Virus record (IMG/VR): IMGVR_UViG_3300045131_002463
Span: 34,050 to 98,049 of that record
Reading direction: 5' to 3' (one strand)
DNA from: a virus
DNA: 64,000 bases
The notes under the pieces are model-generated. The model was not told the DNA's origin and did no database searches. It saw only the letters and a program-made list of their open reading frames with translations. Every line of letters starts with the position of its first letter. Within the stretch, counting starts at the first letter, position 1. The translations under genes and the position numbers were made by a program. Positions 23,371 to 32,514 of this stretch are shown here, piece by piece.

Positions 23371-23837
23371 GTAAAAAATTTGGGGAGAGGGGGAGCGCAA
23401 TGGGAGTGGGGTCTTGAAATCCGGATCTTTAAGGAAGATAGGGGGAAGAAAAAATTTTTTAATCCCTTATGAAAATTTAAAATCGTAAAAATTTTTTTCT
23501 TTTTTACTTTGGCCCATTAAGAGAAAGAGAAAATTTTCTTACAATTTCCCTGGAGAAAAAAATTTTTTTCTTCTCTCTCTCCATGGAGAAGAGTATATAT
23601 CTATACTCTACCCTGAATTACTATATTACTATTCTTTTACTATCTTTAAAAAAAAAGCTTTCGCTCCAATACTGCAATCAGTAATATCATATTTTTAAAA
23701 GTTTGTCAAGAAAAAAATGCACGCATTTAAAAATAAATTTTATTTCCTATGAAACGCAGTTCTTTTAATATTAATTTAAAATTAGTATTACTTTTTTCTT
23801 GACATTAGGTACGCCGACAGATTATTTTAAAGAATCA
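23371..23837. other. AT-rich divergent control region between the two arms
   Basis: No gene is supported here. It holds a second leftward promoter (23681-23709), several AAAATTTT-type tracts centred near 23454, 23491, 23533 and 23562 that should bend the DNA, a perfect 8-bp hairpin AGAGTATA-TATC-TATACTCT at 23590-23609, and CCATGG palindromes. A purine-rich GGGGGAGCGC stretch lies near 23390. A rightward TTGACA at 23799 has a poor -10 (TTATTT). An unseen leader RNA, regulator sites or a replication origin could be located here. Confidence 0.5.
23681..23709 (-). promoter_or_regulatory. Second leftward promoter
   Basis: TTGACA (23709-23704), 17-nt spacer ending TATGA, TATTAC (23686-23681). It would produce an untranslated leader of about 340 nt ahead of the replication operon, or a separate small RNA. 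Confidence 0.6.
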
Positions 23838-24488
23838 ATGGGTTATGATTTTCATAAAATATTATACCTCAAAGGGTGGCCTAAAGCAAGCATGATTCCT
23901 AGAAAATTAGTTATTAAAGATGACAAAGAGTATGAACGTGTTGTTTTTGGGGAGATATATGTCCCCGGGCAGGAAGATGCTCATGGCGACATTATGACAG
24001 CGGAAGAGATAAAAAAGGCCGCTTATGGATTTATGAAAAATCAGCGCACTCATAATATTGACTTAATGCATAATAACGAACCCACAGGGGATTATTTAGT
24101 TGAGACTTTTATAGCGCGTTCTTCGGATCCGGATGGCTTCGTAGAAGGGGCGTGGGTTGGCGCTACTAAAATAGAATCAGATGAAGTTTGGGGTAAAATT
24201 CTTAAGGGTGAAATAAATTGTTATTCTCTTGAGGGTCTTACTAATTTAGACCAGAAGATTGAAACAGTTCAACGAGTAGTGGAGGCAGAGGGAGATACCC
24301 AGGAAAATTTGGATGAATTAATTCCGCCTCATACGCACACCTTTAAAATAAAATTTGATGATGAAAATAAAATAATAGTAGCAAATACAGGAATGTCCCA
24401 GGGACATAATCATATTATAAGATCAGCTTCAACCACTGAGGTTAGATTTGGTCATGCCCATAGATATTCTTTTAATGAGGTAATATAA
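23838..24488 (+). CDS. XkdF-like prohead protease
   Basis: About 216 residues from ATG 23838; a TTG start at 23799 (229 residues) is possible but coincides with a TTGACA hexamer. The sequence VVFGEIYVPGQEDAHGDIMT followed by AEEIKKAAYGFM and IDLMHNNEPTGD, then CYSLEG, is that of the XkdF/S78-like serine protease family, with His in LMHN and Ser in YSLEG as likely catalytic residues. It should cleave scaffold and capsid during head maturation. Paired histidines near the C-terminus (HTHTFKI, GHNHIIRS, GHAHRY) are a conspicuous extra. It is the first gene of the structural arm. Confidence 0.8.
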   Translation: MGYDFHKILYLKGWPKASMIPRKLVIKDDKEYERVVFGEIYVPGQEDAHGDIMTAEEIKKAAYGFMKNQRTHNIDLMHNNEPTGDYLVETFIARSSDPDGFVEGAWVGATKIESDEVWGKILKGEINCYSLEGLTNLDQKIETVQRVVEAEGDTQENLDELIPPHTHTFKIKFDDENKIIVANTGMSQGHNHIIRSASTTEVRFGHAHRYSFNEVI

Positions 24489-24492
24489 TTAA

Positions 24493-25584
24493 ATGCCAAA
24501 CATAGTTGAAGAAGTAGAGACTGAAGTACAGTATATGAATGATGTGGATGTTCAGTGGATTTCTTTAGTAAATAAAGGAGCAAACAGAACACCCTTTAAA
24601 ATTATAAAAACGGAGGACGCGATGGAAGAAGTTATTCAGAGTATTATAACTCCATTAGCTAAAGATTTTGATAAATATAAGGAGTTGCATGAATGGTCTA
24701 AAGAATTTAAAATATTGAAGACTGAAAACCATGGTGAGTATAGCAAATTCATTAGCATACCTATTGATGAACTGGAGCCAGCTTCAGTTAAATTGGTTAG
24801 ACTTAGTGAGGATGAGCATGTTTTTGCCGTGGTGGGCGTCCCTTTAAAAATGGAAGGATCCAATATTGTTTACAAATCTATAATTATGGATAGACCGATA
24901 AAATTGGATGATAGGGGGATTACAACTTTTAGAGATACCTTCTATAGTGAGATTAATAATTTGATGTCTATCGTAAATGGTACGATGGAATTGAATGAAA
25001 TGGATAATAAGAAGAAGAGGGATATTATTGGTAAATCTCTTGATGCATTTAAGAGTTTTATTTCTGCTGGTTTAGATATAAGCGCAGATAATATTATATT
25101 TGCAAAACAAGAACAAAAAAGTGAGGTTAATATGGATGTAAAGGATGAAAAGGTAACAGAGGTTATCGTTGAAAAGGTGGAGGCTTCTGTGCCTGCTCCT
25201 GTAGCTGAGCCCGTTGTGGCCGAGACTGTAAATAAGAGCGAAGAAAAACTTTTGGAGATGCTTGCGGTTCTTACTCAGAAAATTGAAGATTTGTCTGCGA
25301 AGACGGATTCTATGGTTAAGAAAGAAGAGCCAGAAGTCGTAGAAAAAGTTGAAGAAGTTCAGGTAGAAGTTGCTAAGGCGGAAGAAGTCCCCGTGGTTCC
25401 TTTTGCTAAGTTTGAGGAAACTCTTGACACCATGAAGGTTAAATTAGAGAAACTCGAGCAACTTGTAGAAAAGATTGATGCGGATGTACCGGAACCCTCA
25501 GTTCAGGAGCCCGTGATTAAAGAAGAGCCTACTGTTAAGAGCGAAAGTCCTTTTTCTGGGATTTTTGGAAATCTTCGAAGGTAA
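24493..25584 (+). CDS. Scaffold-like protein with XkdF-related N-terminus
   Basis: 363 residues. The N-terminus (DVDVQWISLVNKGANRTPFK) is the conserved opening of proteins that follow the protease in this type of head module. A middle domain reaches about residue 210; then a long disordered and coiled-coil tail, rich in E, V, P and K (residues 215-355), carries PVVAE/EEVPVV-type repeats and ends in SPFSGIFGNLRR. This layout fits an internal scaffold that is digested by the protease upstream; cleavage sites cannot be read directly. Confidence 0.7.
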   Translation: MPNIVEEVETEVQYMNDVDVQWISLVNKGANRTPFKIIKTEDAMEEVIQSIITPLAKDFDKYKELHEWSKEFKILKTENHGEYSKFISIPIDELEPASVKLVRLSEDEHVFAVVGVPLKMEGSNIVYKSIIMDRPIKLDDRGITTFRDTFYSEINNLMSIVNGTMELNEMDNKKKRDIIGKSLDAFKSFISAGLDISADNIIFAKQEQKSEVNMDVKDEKVTEVIVEKVEASVPAPVAEPVVAETVNKSEEKLLEMLAVLTQKIEDLSAKTDSMVKKEEPEVVEKVEEVQVEVAKAEEVPVVPFAKFEETLDTMKVKLEKLEQLVEKIDADVPEPSVQEPVIKEEPTVKSESPFSGIFGNLRR

Positions 25585-25615
25585 TTATAAAAAAAATTTA
25601 GGAGGATTTATTTAG

Positions 25616-26572
25616 ATGGGAAAACTTAGTCCAAAAACTATAGTAGAAAAGGCTGATATAGCCGTACAGAACCTTATTGACAATGGTGGTTATTTGAACC
25701 CGATACAGGCAAATACTTTTATTCGTATGCTGGTGGATCAACCTACCATCCTTAATGAAATGCGTGTTGTCCCTATGAATGCGCCTACGATGGAAATCAA
25801 TAAAATTGGTTTTTCTAGTAGAATTCTTAGGGCGGCTCCTGCATCTGGGACGGCTCTTAGTGGAACTGGTTATCAGACCAGAGCGGCTGCTTCTACTGAT
25901 AAGGTAGAGCTTCTGACTAAAGAAATCATAGCAGAAGTCTGGTTGCCTTATGATGTGTTGGAAGACAACATTGAGCGCGGGACGTTGGAATCGACGATCA
26001 TGTCGATGATCACTGAGAGAGCCTCTATTGATCTGGAAGAGCTTATTATATTGGGCTTTACCTCAGCGACTGACCCTTACATTGGGCTTATGAATGGTCT
26101 ATTGGTAACTGCTAATGATCATTTAGTAAATTATACCAGCCCGCCGTCTGATATTGATGTTGATATCTTTAAGCGCGGCCTTCAGGCTATGCCTACAAAG
26201 TACCTCAGAAATAGAGGACAGATGAAGTTTTATGTGTCTCATTACCTAGAGTCAGAATTTGCGGCTCAGATGTCTTTTAGAGAGACTGCGATGGGTGATG
26301 TTAGAATCACTAATGATTATGCTTCTATGTTGAAGGCTTTTGGGGTGCCAGTAGTTCCGTGTGCCATGATGCCTGACGCTAATTATATTTTTACGCTTCC
26401 TCAGAATTTGATTCTTGGAATTCAGCGTAAAATTCAGATCGAAACCGATAGGTTGGTTAGGGAACGTGCACATGTCATCGTCTTGACGATGCGTCTCGCG
26501 TTCGCTATAGAGGAAACCGACGCAGTCGTTAAGGCCACTGGCTTGACAGCGACGGGTACCACAACTTACTAA
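25616..26572 (+). CDS. Major capsid protein, HK97 fold
   Basis: 318 residues with a strong AGGAGG-type ribosome site. The pattern of an N-terminal helix, NPIQANTFIRMLVDQPTILN, ISSR-like strands, an E-loop, and the P-domain helix (LESTIMSMITERASIDLEELII) followed by YLRNRGQMKFYVSHYLE and GVPVVPCAMMP is that of HK97-type capsids in contractile-tailed phages. No large N-terminal scaffold domain is present, consistent with the separate scaffold gene upstream. Codon use is richer in G and C than in neighbours, as expected for an abundant protein. A strong terminator follows. Confidence 0.9.
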   Translation: MGKLSPKTIVEKADIAVQNLIDNGGYLNPIQANTFIRMLVDQPTILNEMRVVPMNAPTMEINKIGFSSRILRAAPASGTALSGTGYQTRAAASTDKVELLTKEIIAEVWLPYDVLEDNIERGTLESTIMSMITERASIDLEELIILGFTSATDPYIGLMNGLLVTANDHLVNYTSPPSDIDVDIFKRGLQAMPTKYLRNRGQMKFYVSHYLESEFAAQMSFRETAMGDVRITNDYASMLKAFGVPVVPCAMMPDANYIFTLPQNLILGIQRKIQIETDRLVRERAHVIVLTMRLAFAIEETDAVVKATGLTATGTTTY

Positions 26573-26577
26573 ACAAC

Positions 26578-26606
26578 AAGGGCCGCCAATCGGCGGCCCT
26601 TTTTTC
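26578..26606 (+). terminator. Terminator after the capsid gene
   Basis: Perfect GC-rich stem GGGCCGCC-AATC-GGCGGCCC followed by TTTTTT. Confidence 0.93.
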
Positions 26607-26635
26607 CTTATATTTAATTTTTGGAGTAATGATCT

Positions 26636-26962
26636 ATGAGCGAATATAAAGTCACATGTCAGGGTAGACCTGGATCGACTTATAATTATATTTTTGATAA
26701 AGCAGATATAACTTTTATAGGCGGCGCAGTAAAAACCGTGGATGAAAGTATAGCAAAATTCTTAGTTAAGCAGAAATTTTCTTCAGGTAAATCAATATTT
26801 AGAATTGAAAAAAATATTCAAGAGAAAATTGTAGAAGAGAAAGTTGAAGATGCATTACAAAAAGCAGTAGAAGAGACAGAAATAGAGAAAAAGATAACTC
26901 CAGTAAAAACTACTACAATTAAGCCGCCTATTAATAATAAAAAACAGGATAAATTAATATAA
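26636..26962 (+). CDS. Hypothetical head-region protein
   Basis: 108 residues. The first 60 residues form a small beta-rich domain (YKVTCQGRPGSTYNYIFDKADITFIGG, in part) with a KTVDESIAKFLVKQ helix; the remainder is a lysine/glutamate-rich flexible tail. Short proteins of this type between capsid and connector genes may be head decoration or head-tail joining proteins, but there is no decisive motif. The stop overlaps the next ATG (TAATG). Confidence 0.6.
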   Translation: MSEYKVTCQGRPGSTYNYIFDKADITFIGGAVKTVDESIAKFLVKQKFSSGKSIFRIEKNIQEKIVEEKVEDALQKAVEETEIEKKITPVKTTTIKPPINNKKQDKLI

Positions 26963-27954
26963 TGCTTATAACTACAGTAGGAGCATATTCGTCTAATAGT
27001 TATATTACTCTAGAAGAGGCGGAAGAAATTCTTTCAAATTTAGGTATGAGGACAGACGCTTGGTTGGCTCTTACGGCTGATTCCGCGTGTAGAACAACCG
27101 GAACTGTAGCAGGCCCTTTCATTATAATCCCAGGTGTAAATGATAGCTTACTTTTCTCAATAGTTGAGGGAGATGAAGACGATCAGTTAGTAACTTTTGT
27201 TGGCGGCGGGGAGAGTGAAGATGAGTCAGTTACTTTAACGGCTACTCAGGTTTGTGTAATAATAAACGCACAAACAGAAGGTTTTACTGCTACTCCTACA
27301 ATAGATAATAAGATAAAGTTAAGCGTAGTTACTCCATCGTGTACTTTATACATTAAAGATGTACAGAAGTCGTTAAACTCAACCTTTGGTTTTGTGTCTG
27401 GTTACTACCCTGATATAGTTTCTTATAAAAAAGAATATATGTTAAAAGTGGCTGCTATGTTAATGGGCATGCTTCCTCTTTCTGGTAGACGTATTTATCA
27501 ACAGCAAACTCTAGACTTCCCTAGAACTAGTGTTGTAGATTATAATATAATACCACCAGAAGTAAAAGAAGCGCAGGCTTTGATAGCATGTTTAGTTGTT
27601 CAGCCTAACCTAGATAAACAAACAGATATATCTGATAGCTTTTATATACCTATTGGTATGCAAAATACTGTAGTAGACAGTGTACAGGTAGCTGGTATAA
27701 TGACTGTTAAGTCTTCAGCGTCTACTAGTGTAGATGTAAATATTACAAGTAGAACACTTTTAGAATCAGTATCTGGTGTTTTTATGCTTCCAGTATATAT
27801 GAGACTTAAACCGTATCTAACTCAAATTGGACGTGTAGGGGCGCTCATAGCACCAGAAGACTATCAAGAGTTATTGCTTCCCCCTGTTGAAGAAATTGAT
27901 TTATCCGAGCTTGATCTTGAGATAGATCTTGATGGTGGGGATTTTACTCCATGA
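26962..27954 (+). CDS. Head-tail connector (DnaT-like adaptor) with inserted beta module
   Basis: 330 residues. The beginning (AYSSNSYITLEEAEEILSNLG) and the later part (KEYMLKVAAMLM ... QQQTLDFPRTSVVDYNIIP ... EVKEAQALIACL) are the two halves of a DnaT-like head-tail adaptor, the helical ring protein under the portal. Between them, about residues 40-130, is an inserted beta module (GPFIIIPGVNDSLLFSIVEG ... ) that resembles modules in the tail sheath and long tail proteins. A C-terminal extension with acidic end (ELDLEIDLDGGDF) follows. Overlap with the next gene is ATGA. Confidence 0.72.
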   Translation: MLITTVGAYSSNSYITLEEAEEILSNLGMRTDAWLALTADSACRTTGTVAGPFIIIPGVNDSLLFSIVEGDEDDQLVTFVGGGESEDESVTLTATQVCVIINAQTEGFTATPTIDNKIKLSVVTPSCTLYIKDVQKSLNSTFGFVSGYYPDIVSYKKEYMLKVAAMLMGMLPLSGRRIYQQQTLDFPRTSVVDYNIIPPEVKEAQALIACLVVQPNLDKQTDISDSFYIPIGMQNTVVDSVQVAGIMTVKSSASTSVDVNITSRTLLESVSGVFMLPVYMRLKPYLTQIGRVGALIAPEDYQELLLPPVEEIDLSELDLEIDLDGGDFTP

Positions 27955-28412
27955 GTAATTTAATGGGACTTCAAGCTAAATATATACTTGAGTCTACATT
28001 TGATGCTGTAGCTAATAAGACTATATCGTGCATTACAGACACTACGGTTATAAATTACAAAGCTATAGTTCATGATGAAATAGTTAGAGCAAGAAGAGAG
28101 CATTTAGAAATAGATAACGATGCCGGTATCTTAAATCAAAACTCAAAGAGAGTTATCTTACTTACAAGAGATATATTGGCTTCGGGTTTAGAGGCTTTAG
28201 ATTCTTCTTGGTATTTTTTGATAGCAAATAAGAGGTATGATTTCTCTGTTAATGAACCGTTTTGTGATGTAGATACTACTCCATTTGCGGACGCTGATCA
28301 GATTTTTTCAGTATTTTATGTAAGAAGAGCGGAAGAACTAGAATCACAAATATCCCCAGTACCGGGCGGAACTGGAGAGTTTTCTTTTGACTCTTGGGCA
28401 CTTTCTAAATAA
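27951..28412 (+). CDS. Putative head-completion protein
   Basis: 153 residues in the usual position of the second head-completion or stopper protein. It is a mixed beta protein (TDTTVINYKAIVHDEIVRA, then RVILLTRDILASGLEALDSS, DQIFSVFYVRRAEEL). No family is recognised by sequence alone; the assignment rests on gene order between adaptor and tail-completion genes. It overlaps the previous gene by ATGA and is followed after 2 nt by the next start codon. Confidence 0.6.
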   Translation: MSNLMGLQAKYILESTFDAVANKTISCITDTTVINYKAIVHDEIVRARREHLEIDNDAGILNQNSKRVILLTRDILASGLEALDSSWYFLIANKRYDFSVNEPFCDVDTTPFADADQIFSVFYVRRAEELESQISPVPGGTGEFSFDSWALSK

Positions 28413-28414
28413 AA

Positions 28415-28813
28415 ATGGCTTCCTTTTTTTCAGGAAAATTAGGACTATTGTTTCATAGAAATATGCTAGAAGCTATGGACGTCTATGGAGAAAGGTTATC
28501 AAAAGATTTTCAGGCAGAAACAGGAATACCAGTAATATCTAGTTTTGCAAATAGATCTATGGGTGGAATGAGATTAAGATTTAAGCCCGGTATTAGTAAA
28601 GAAGGTATACCTGAGGATTTTAAAGCTAAAATAGGAAGTTTTTTAAAGAAAAAAAAAGATTATCTTAAAGTTTATATAGGAGCAGCTATGAAGTGTACCT
28701 TAAATGATACAGATATAAAATCTGCTCTTCGTGCAATAGATCCAGAAAAAGCAGAATCAACCCAGTGGATAGGTGCCTCACTTAAGGTAGATGTAAAGGA
28801 AAAAAAGATTTAA
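28415..28813 (+). CDS. Putative neck or tail-completion protein
   Basis: 132 residues, basic. N-terminal helix with FHRNMLEAMDVYGERLSKDF, then a beta-rich segment and a helix rich in lysine (KIGSFLKKKKDYLKVYIGAA). Position fits an HK97 gp10-like or neck protein, but I see no diagnostic motif. It is packed with its neighbours at distances of 2 and 0 nt, so it is translationally coupled within the head-neck block. Confidence 0.55.
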   Translation: MASFFSGKLGLLFHRNMLEAMDVYGERLSKDFQAETGIPVISSFANRSMGGMRLRFKPGISKEGIPEDFKAKIGSFLKKKKDYLKVYIGAAMKCTLNDTDIKSALRAIDPEKAESTQWIGASLKVDVKEKKI

Positions 28814-29431
28814 GTGTCTAATAATATAATTCCAGACGTAGATGAGTTTATAGTAAATAGATTAAGGCTTATAGCTATTGATGGGGTTACTTTACCAGTA
28901 CTTCCTTATGAACCAGCAAGAGAAAGAGATAATAATGAGTACCCGTTTGCTAGTGTATCAAGGGTAGGTTTTGAAGAGGATAAAGTAAGACGTAGATATG
29001 GCATAGAAACTTTAGTACCAAAGACTACAAAGAAAACTATACAATTAGCTAATGGTAATGTTAGAGTGGTACCGACTGGGTATGATGTTAAACAATATCC
29101 AGGGGTTTACATATTAAGGTATATAATAGATACAGAAGCGGTTATAAAAGAGCATGCAGATACGCTTATTGTGATGATGGATCAGGCTTTTCCTTTTGGT
29201 TTTGAGCCTAATATATCAGGACAGTATTTGCTCTTTGATTTTACAACGCCCATAAATAAGGATGTACTCCATAGACCATTATTTAAAGTATCATATCTTT
29301 TTGATGTCTATGGTGTTCATATAGAGAAGCTAGAATCGTACACAGTAGCGCCCATGTCTGAGCTACTATTTGATAAAGAAATTGATAATACTCCCACTCA
29401 AATGGGCTTGTGGGAACGTCCAGCTGAATAA
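28814..29431 (+). CDS. Putative tail terminator/completion protein
   Basis: 205 residues, GTG start directly after the preceding stop. The sequence opens VDEFIVNRLRLIAIDGVTLPVLPYEPARERDNN, in which the helix then PV.PYEP pattern is typical of tail-terminator proteins that expect a ring at the head-proximal end of the tail; later strands (PGVYILRYIIDTEA, RPLFKVSYLFDVYG) fit the same fold. No enzyme motif is present. A full copy of the palindrome follows the stop codon by one base. Confidence 0.6.
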   Translation: MSNNIIPDVDEFIVNRLRLIAIDGVTLPVLPYEPARERDNNEYPFASVSRVGFEEDKVRRRYGIETLVPKTTKKTIQLANGNVRVVPTGYDVKQYPGVYILRYIIDTEAVIKEHADTLIVMMDQAFPFGFEPNISGQYLLFDFTTPINKDVLHRPLFKVSYLFDVYGVHIEKLESYTVAPMSELLFDKEIDNTPTQMGLWERPAE

Positions 29432-29432
29432 A

Positions 29433-29452
29433 ATTTGCAATTGATTGCAAAT
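29433..29452. promoter_or_regulatory. 20-bp palindromic site, copy 5
   Basis: ATTTGCAATTGATTGCAAAT, complete copy, one base after the stop codon of the tail-completion gene. No promoter is evident beside it. Confidence 0.75.
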
Positions 29453-29482
29453 AGCAATATAAAAATTTGGAGGCAAAAATAA

Positions 29483-29692
29483 ATGGCCGAAAGACTCGTA
29501 AAAGTAGTGAATAATACAAACGCTGATTTAGAGATACAGCTACATAGTGGTACTTCTCTGAGTATGACTCAGTTTAGACAAGGTAAAACAACGCATATGT
29601 CTAAAGTTGTAGATTTTTCAGATCTTCCTGATAGTGTTACTAAGAAGAATGGTATGTTAGCTAGAAAAATGGTAAGTGTAGTAGATGTGTAA
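29483..29692 (+). CDS. Hypothetical small beta protein
   Basis: 69 residues. MAERLVKVVNNTNADLEIQL begins a short beta-rich protein with pattern GTSLSMTQFRQGKTTHMSKV. It has a good GGAGG ribosome site and lies immediately before the tail sheath gene. Small proteins in this location may decorate the tail or the neck, but there is no recognised family. Confidence 0.6.
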   Translation: MAERLVKVVNNTNADLEIQLHSGTSLSMTQFRQGKTTHMSKVVDFSDLPDSVTKKNGMLARKMVSVVDV

Positions 29693-29712
29693 AAATATAT
29701 TAAAGTAATTAC

Positions 29713-29761
29713 CTACATACTTAATACTAAACATATTAATTGATATCTTTTAAGTATGTAG
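29713..29761 (+). other. Long perfect hairpin upstream of the tail sheath gene
   Basis: CTACATACTTAA (29713-29724) and TTAAGTATGTAG (29750-29761) are perfectly complementary, 12 bp, with a 25-nt AT-rich loop. No T run follows, so it is not a classical terminator; an RNA-stability or processing element is possible. Confidence 0.6.
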
Positions 29762-29794
29762 CCCGACTTATAATTAGTATTGGAGGTTAGTAAT

Positions 29795-32389
29795 ATGACG
29801 CTTGGCGCAGCCAGAGTAATATGGAGAATAAACGATCTTAGCCTATTTGTAGATGAAGTGGTTCGCGGGTATGTAACCATGGTCATCAAGGCAGAGCGTG
29901 GAGAGATGGGAAAAGCCCGTATCATCTCTACCATGGAGGAATACAGAAGACGATATGGAAAGAAAGTATCGTGGACGACTGATCCACTGGTAGTTGAAAT
30001 GGCGCTGAGACAAGGCGCTAGACTTAATCTTATTAGAACTGCTCATTATATGGATCCTGCAGATCCTACTACAATAACTGCAACAAAATCTGAATTGACT
30101 CTTTATGATAGGGGAGACACTGCTAACGTAGCTGTTATAGAAAGTGAAGTGGGTCCTTTTGGATTTACTCAGAAATTATCAGGCAGATTCCTGGGAACAG
30201 AAGTAGGACCTTTTACTTTTGAAACAGGTGTTTCTGATAAACTTTCTTTTACAGTTAATGGTGGTACAGCGCAGGAGTTAACCCTTACTGGTACTCTTAC
30301 TACGCAGGCAGTTGCAGATTATATTAATGCACATACAACTGGTATGACAGCTATGGCTGTATATGATGAAGGTAGTGGTCTATACGTACTTAAAGTTTTT
30401 GCTAACACTATTACTCATTCCTTAGGTGTAATTACTATTACGCATTCGGCTTATGAGCTTTTGGGCCTTCCTCTTACTACTACCACTGCTACGGCAGAAA
30501 CAGGAACAGATAATGTAATTCTTACAGTAGATGGTGGGTCTCAGCAATCTCTAACGCTTCTTCCTATTGCTGGAGAAGAAGGGGAATTTACTCTTACTAC
30601 GGGCCAAGTGGTTCAAAGAATGCAAGCCTTTGAGGACGTAGTAGTATACGCAAATGACAACAAAGTAAGAATAGAGACACTGTCTTCTGGAGCAGAAGCC
30701 ACTCTCCAGTTTGTAACTAGTACAGGACTAACTGTTCTTGGTTTCGATACCGACGAAGTAGCTGGTACTGAAGAAGGATCAGTTCAGCCTACTCTTAAAA
30801 TTATCGCTCTTAATGAGGGTGATTGGGGAGACGATCTTAAAGTTATAGTTACAAATTCTCTCTTGCACGAAGATCTATATTTTAACCTTAGAATTATAAA
30901 TGATAGACAAGGCGATATGGAAGAATACTATGCCGATATGTCTATGGATTCTGATAGTGAACGCTATGTAGTGAATTTTCTTGCAGATCAATCCTTTCTA
31001 GTAGAGGTAGTGGATCTACATTCACCTACTGCCGATCCTCTTAATATGCCAGCTACAAATAGCACAGGCAGTTATCTACATGGCGGATCGAATGGTATAG
31101 ACCAGCAGGGCGGTTATTTTGTAGGGAGTGAACTAGGGCCTTTTACCTTCGTTACTGGCACTGATGATAAGATGTCACTTCAGGTTGGATCAGACGTAGC
31201 TATGGATATAACTCTTTCAGGGTCTGCTAAAACTCTTGCAGAAGTAGTTATCCAACTTAATGATGCTCTTACAGGAGCAACTGCAACAGCATACAACAAT
31301 AGACTTAGAATTGAGGCTAATGATGTAGCAGATAATTTGCATCTTCTTGCTGTTGATAAAGACTGTTATACAGTTCTTGGGCTTACTGCTGACACTTATC
31401 TAGCTAATGATGGATTCGATGATGCAGACTGGATAGGAGACGCAGCCGCGCAGACTGGTATTTACGCTGCAGATATGACGTATATGTCAATGGACCTTAT
31501 GGTTCCTGGAACAATATCAGCCACAGTGTATAATGCTATGATTACCTATTGTGAGAATCGTGGTGATATGATGAGTTATGGTGCAACGCCTCCAGGTAAT
31601 GATCCTGAGGATACAGTTGCATGGAGAATGGGAACTGGTAATTATACGCACCCGGCATTCAATAGTCACAGATTTTCTATGTGGTTCGGTAGACCATTGG
31701 TTTTCGATGATAGAGATTCTGCTAAAAGATATATCCCTAATCTAGGACATTTGGCTGCTTGTCTTTGTCGTACAGACAATGATTATGGATCACATTATGC
31801 TCCAGTAGGCCCGAGAAGAGGCGCTGTTCAGCTAGTTGAAGGCATTGACTTTAATATTCAGGACTACAGATCTACTGGTTATGCAGATCTTTTTGCTGAA
31901 TATGGCATTAACTATTTGATGATATCAAAGATGCCTGGAATAGAAGGCGCAATGTTCTGGGAACAAAGGACCTCACAAAGAGCTCCTTCTGCTACTCGTG
32001 AACTAAACGTTATGAGGTTTATCACTGTAGTAAATAGAACTCTTATGCCTATATTAAGAACGTTCCTATTTGAACCTAACCATCCAGTTACGTGGAGGGA
32101 AATTCATAGGGTACTACAACCTGCATTTGATAGCTGGAAAAACAAATATGCCATCTATGACTACTGCCTACAGACAGATCGCGATGCTTTCTTCGATGGC
32201 GGAGAATTAAAGAATGCTGTTCTCAACAGCGGACTAGACATTGATCGCGGCTTGTATAGGTGTCGTGCGTTGATTCAGCCTACTAGGGCTATATACTACT
32301 TGGAGTTCGAGCTCGGTGTGATGCGGACGGGCGAGAGCTTTGAGAACTATAAGTCAATGAAATATCTTCCAGGTTGGATAAGATCATAA
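29795..32389 (+). CDS. Tail sheath protein with inserted beta modules
   Basis: 864 residues from ATG 29795, chosen because GGAGG lies 8 nt upstream; an earlier TTG overlaps that site. The contractile sheath: the C-terminal part (FITVVNRTLMPILRTFLFEP ... YRCRALIQPTRAIYYLEFEL) is the conserved sheath core, and the N-terminus (DLSLFVDEVVRGYVTMVIKA) fits the inner domain. In between are three copies of a beta module, seen from EVGPFTFETGVSDK, DNVILTVDGGSQQSL and ELGPFTFVTGTDDK, each followed by a ..YxVLGL-like end. They make it much longer than simple sheaths (about 390-660 residues) and probably protrude on the tail surface. Confidence 0.9.
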   Translation: MTLGAARVIWRINDLSLFVDEVVRGYVTMVIKAERGEMGKARIISTMEEYRRRYGKKVSWTTDPLVVEMALRQGARLNLIRTAHYMDPADPTTITATKSELTLYDRGDTANVAVIESEVGPFGFTQKLSGRFLGTEVGPFTFETGVSDKLSFTVNGGTAQELTLTGTLTTQAVADYINAHTTGMTAMAVYDEGSGLYVLKVFANTITHSLGVITITHSAYELLGLPLTTTTATAETGTDNVILTVDGGSQQSLTLLPIAGEEGEFTLTTGQVVQRMQAFEDVVVYANDNKVRIETLSSGAEATLQFVTSTGLTVLGFDTDEVAGTEEGSVQPTLKIIALNEGDWGDDLKVIVTNSLLHEDLYFNLRIINDRQGDMEEYYADMSMDSDSERYVVNFLADQSFLVEVVDLHSPTADPLNMPATNSTGSYLHGGSNGIDQQGGYFVGSELGPFTFVTGTDDKMSLQVGSDVAMDITLSGSAKTLAEVVIQLNDALTGATATAYNNRLRIEANDVADNLHLLAVDKDCYTVLGLTADTYLANDGFDDADWIGDAAAQTGIYAADMTYMSMDLMVPGTISATVYNAMITYCENRGDMMSYGATPPGNDPEDTVAWRMGTGNYTHPAFNSHRFSMWFGRPLVFDDRDSAKRYIPNLGHLAACLCRTDNDYGSHYAPVGPRRGAVQLVEGIDFNIQDYRSTGYADLFAEYGINYLMISKMPGIEGAMFWEQRTSQRAPSATRELNVMRFITVVNRTLMPILRTFLFEPNHPVTWREIHRVLQPAFDSWKNKYAIYDYCLQTDRDAFFDGGELKNAVLNSGLDIDRGLYRCRALIQPTRAIYYLEFELGVMRTGESFENYKSMKYLPGWIRS

Positions 32390-32420
32390 CATTTCAATAG
32401 TTTAGACTATCCTCGTCCAC

Positions 32421-32461
32421 GGGCTTTCACTTTTTTATAAAAGGTGAGAGCCTTTTTTTTT
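32421..32461 (+). terminator. Terminator after the tail sheath gene
   Basis: Stem GGCTTTCAC/GTGAGAGCC (one G-U) extended by CTTTT/AAAAG and followed by TTTTTTTT. Confidence 0.88.
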
Positions 32462-32479
32462 ATTTTTCGAATTATTTAC

Positions 32480-32508
32480 TTGACAAGCTTATTTTTTTGT
32501 GGTATATT
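32480..32508 (+). promoter_or_regulatory. Promoter within the structural arm
   Basis: TTGACA (32480-32485), 17-nt spacer ending TGTGG, TATATT (32503-32508). It restarts transcription after the sheath terminator. Confidence 0.85.
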
Positions 32509-32514
32509 AAAACC

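Noticed and set aside
22918-23400. Longer form of the first replication-arm protein (160 residues)
   Set aside because: A consensus promoter lies between its start and the internal ATG at 23334, so the longer form would not be transcribed from it.
23799-23837. TTG start for the prohead protease at 23799
   Set aside because: The codon is part of a TTGACA hexamer and has no ribosome site. ATG 23838 is preferred, though the true start is not certain.
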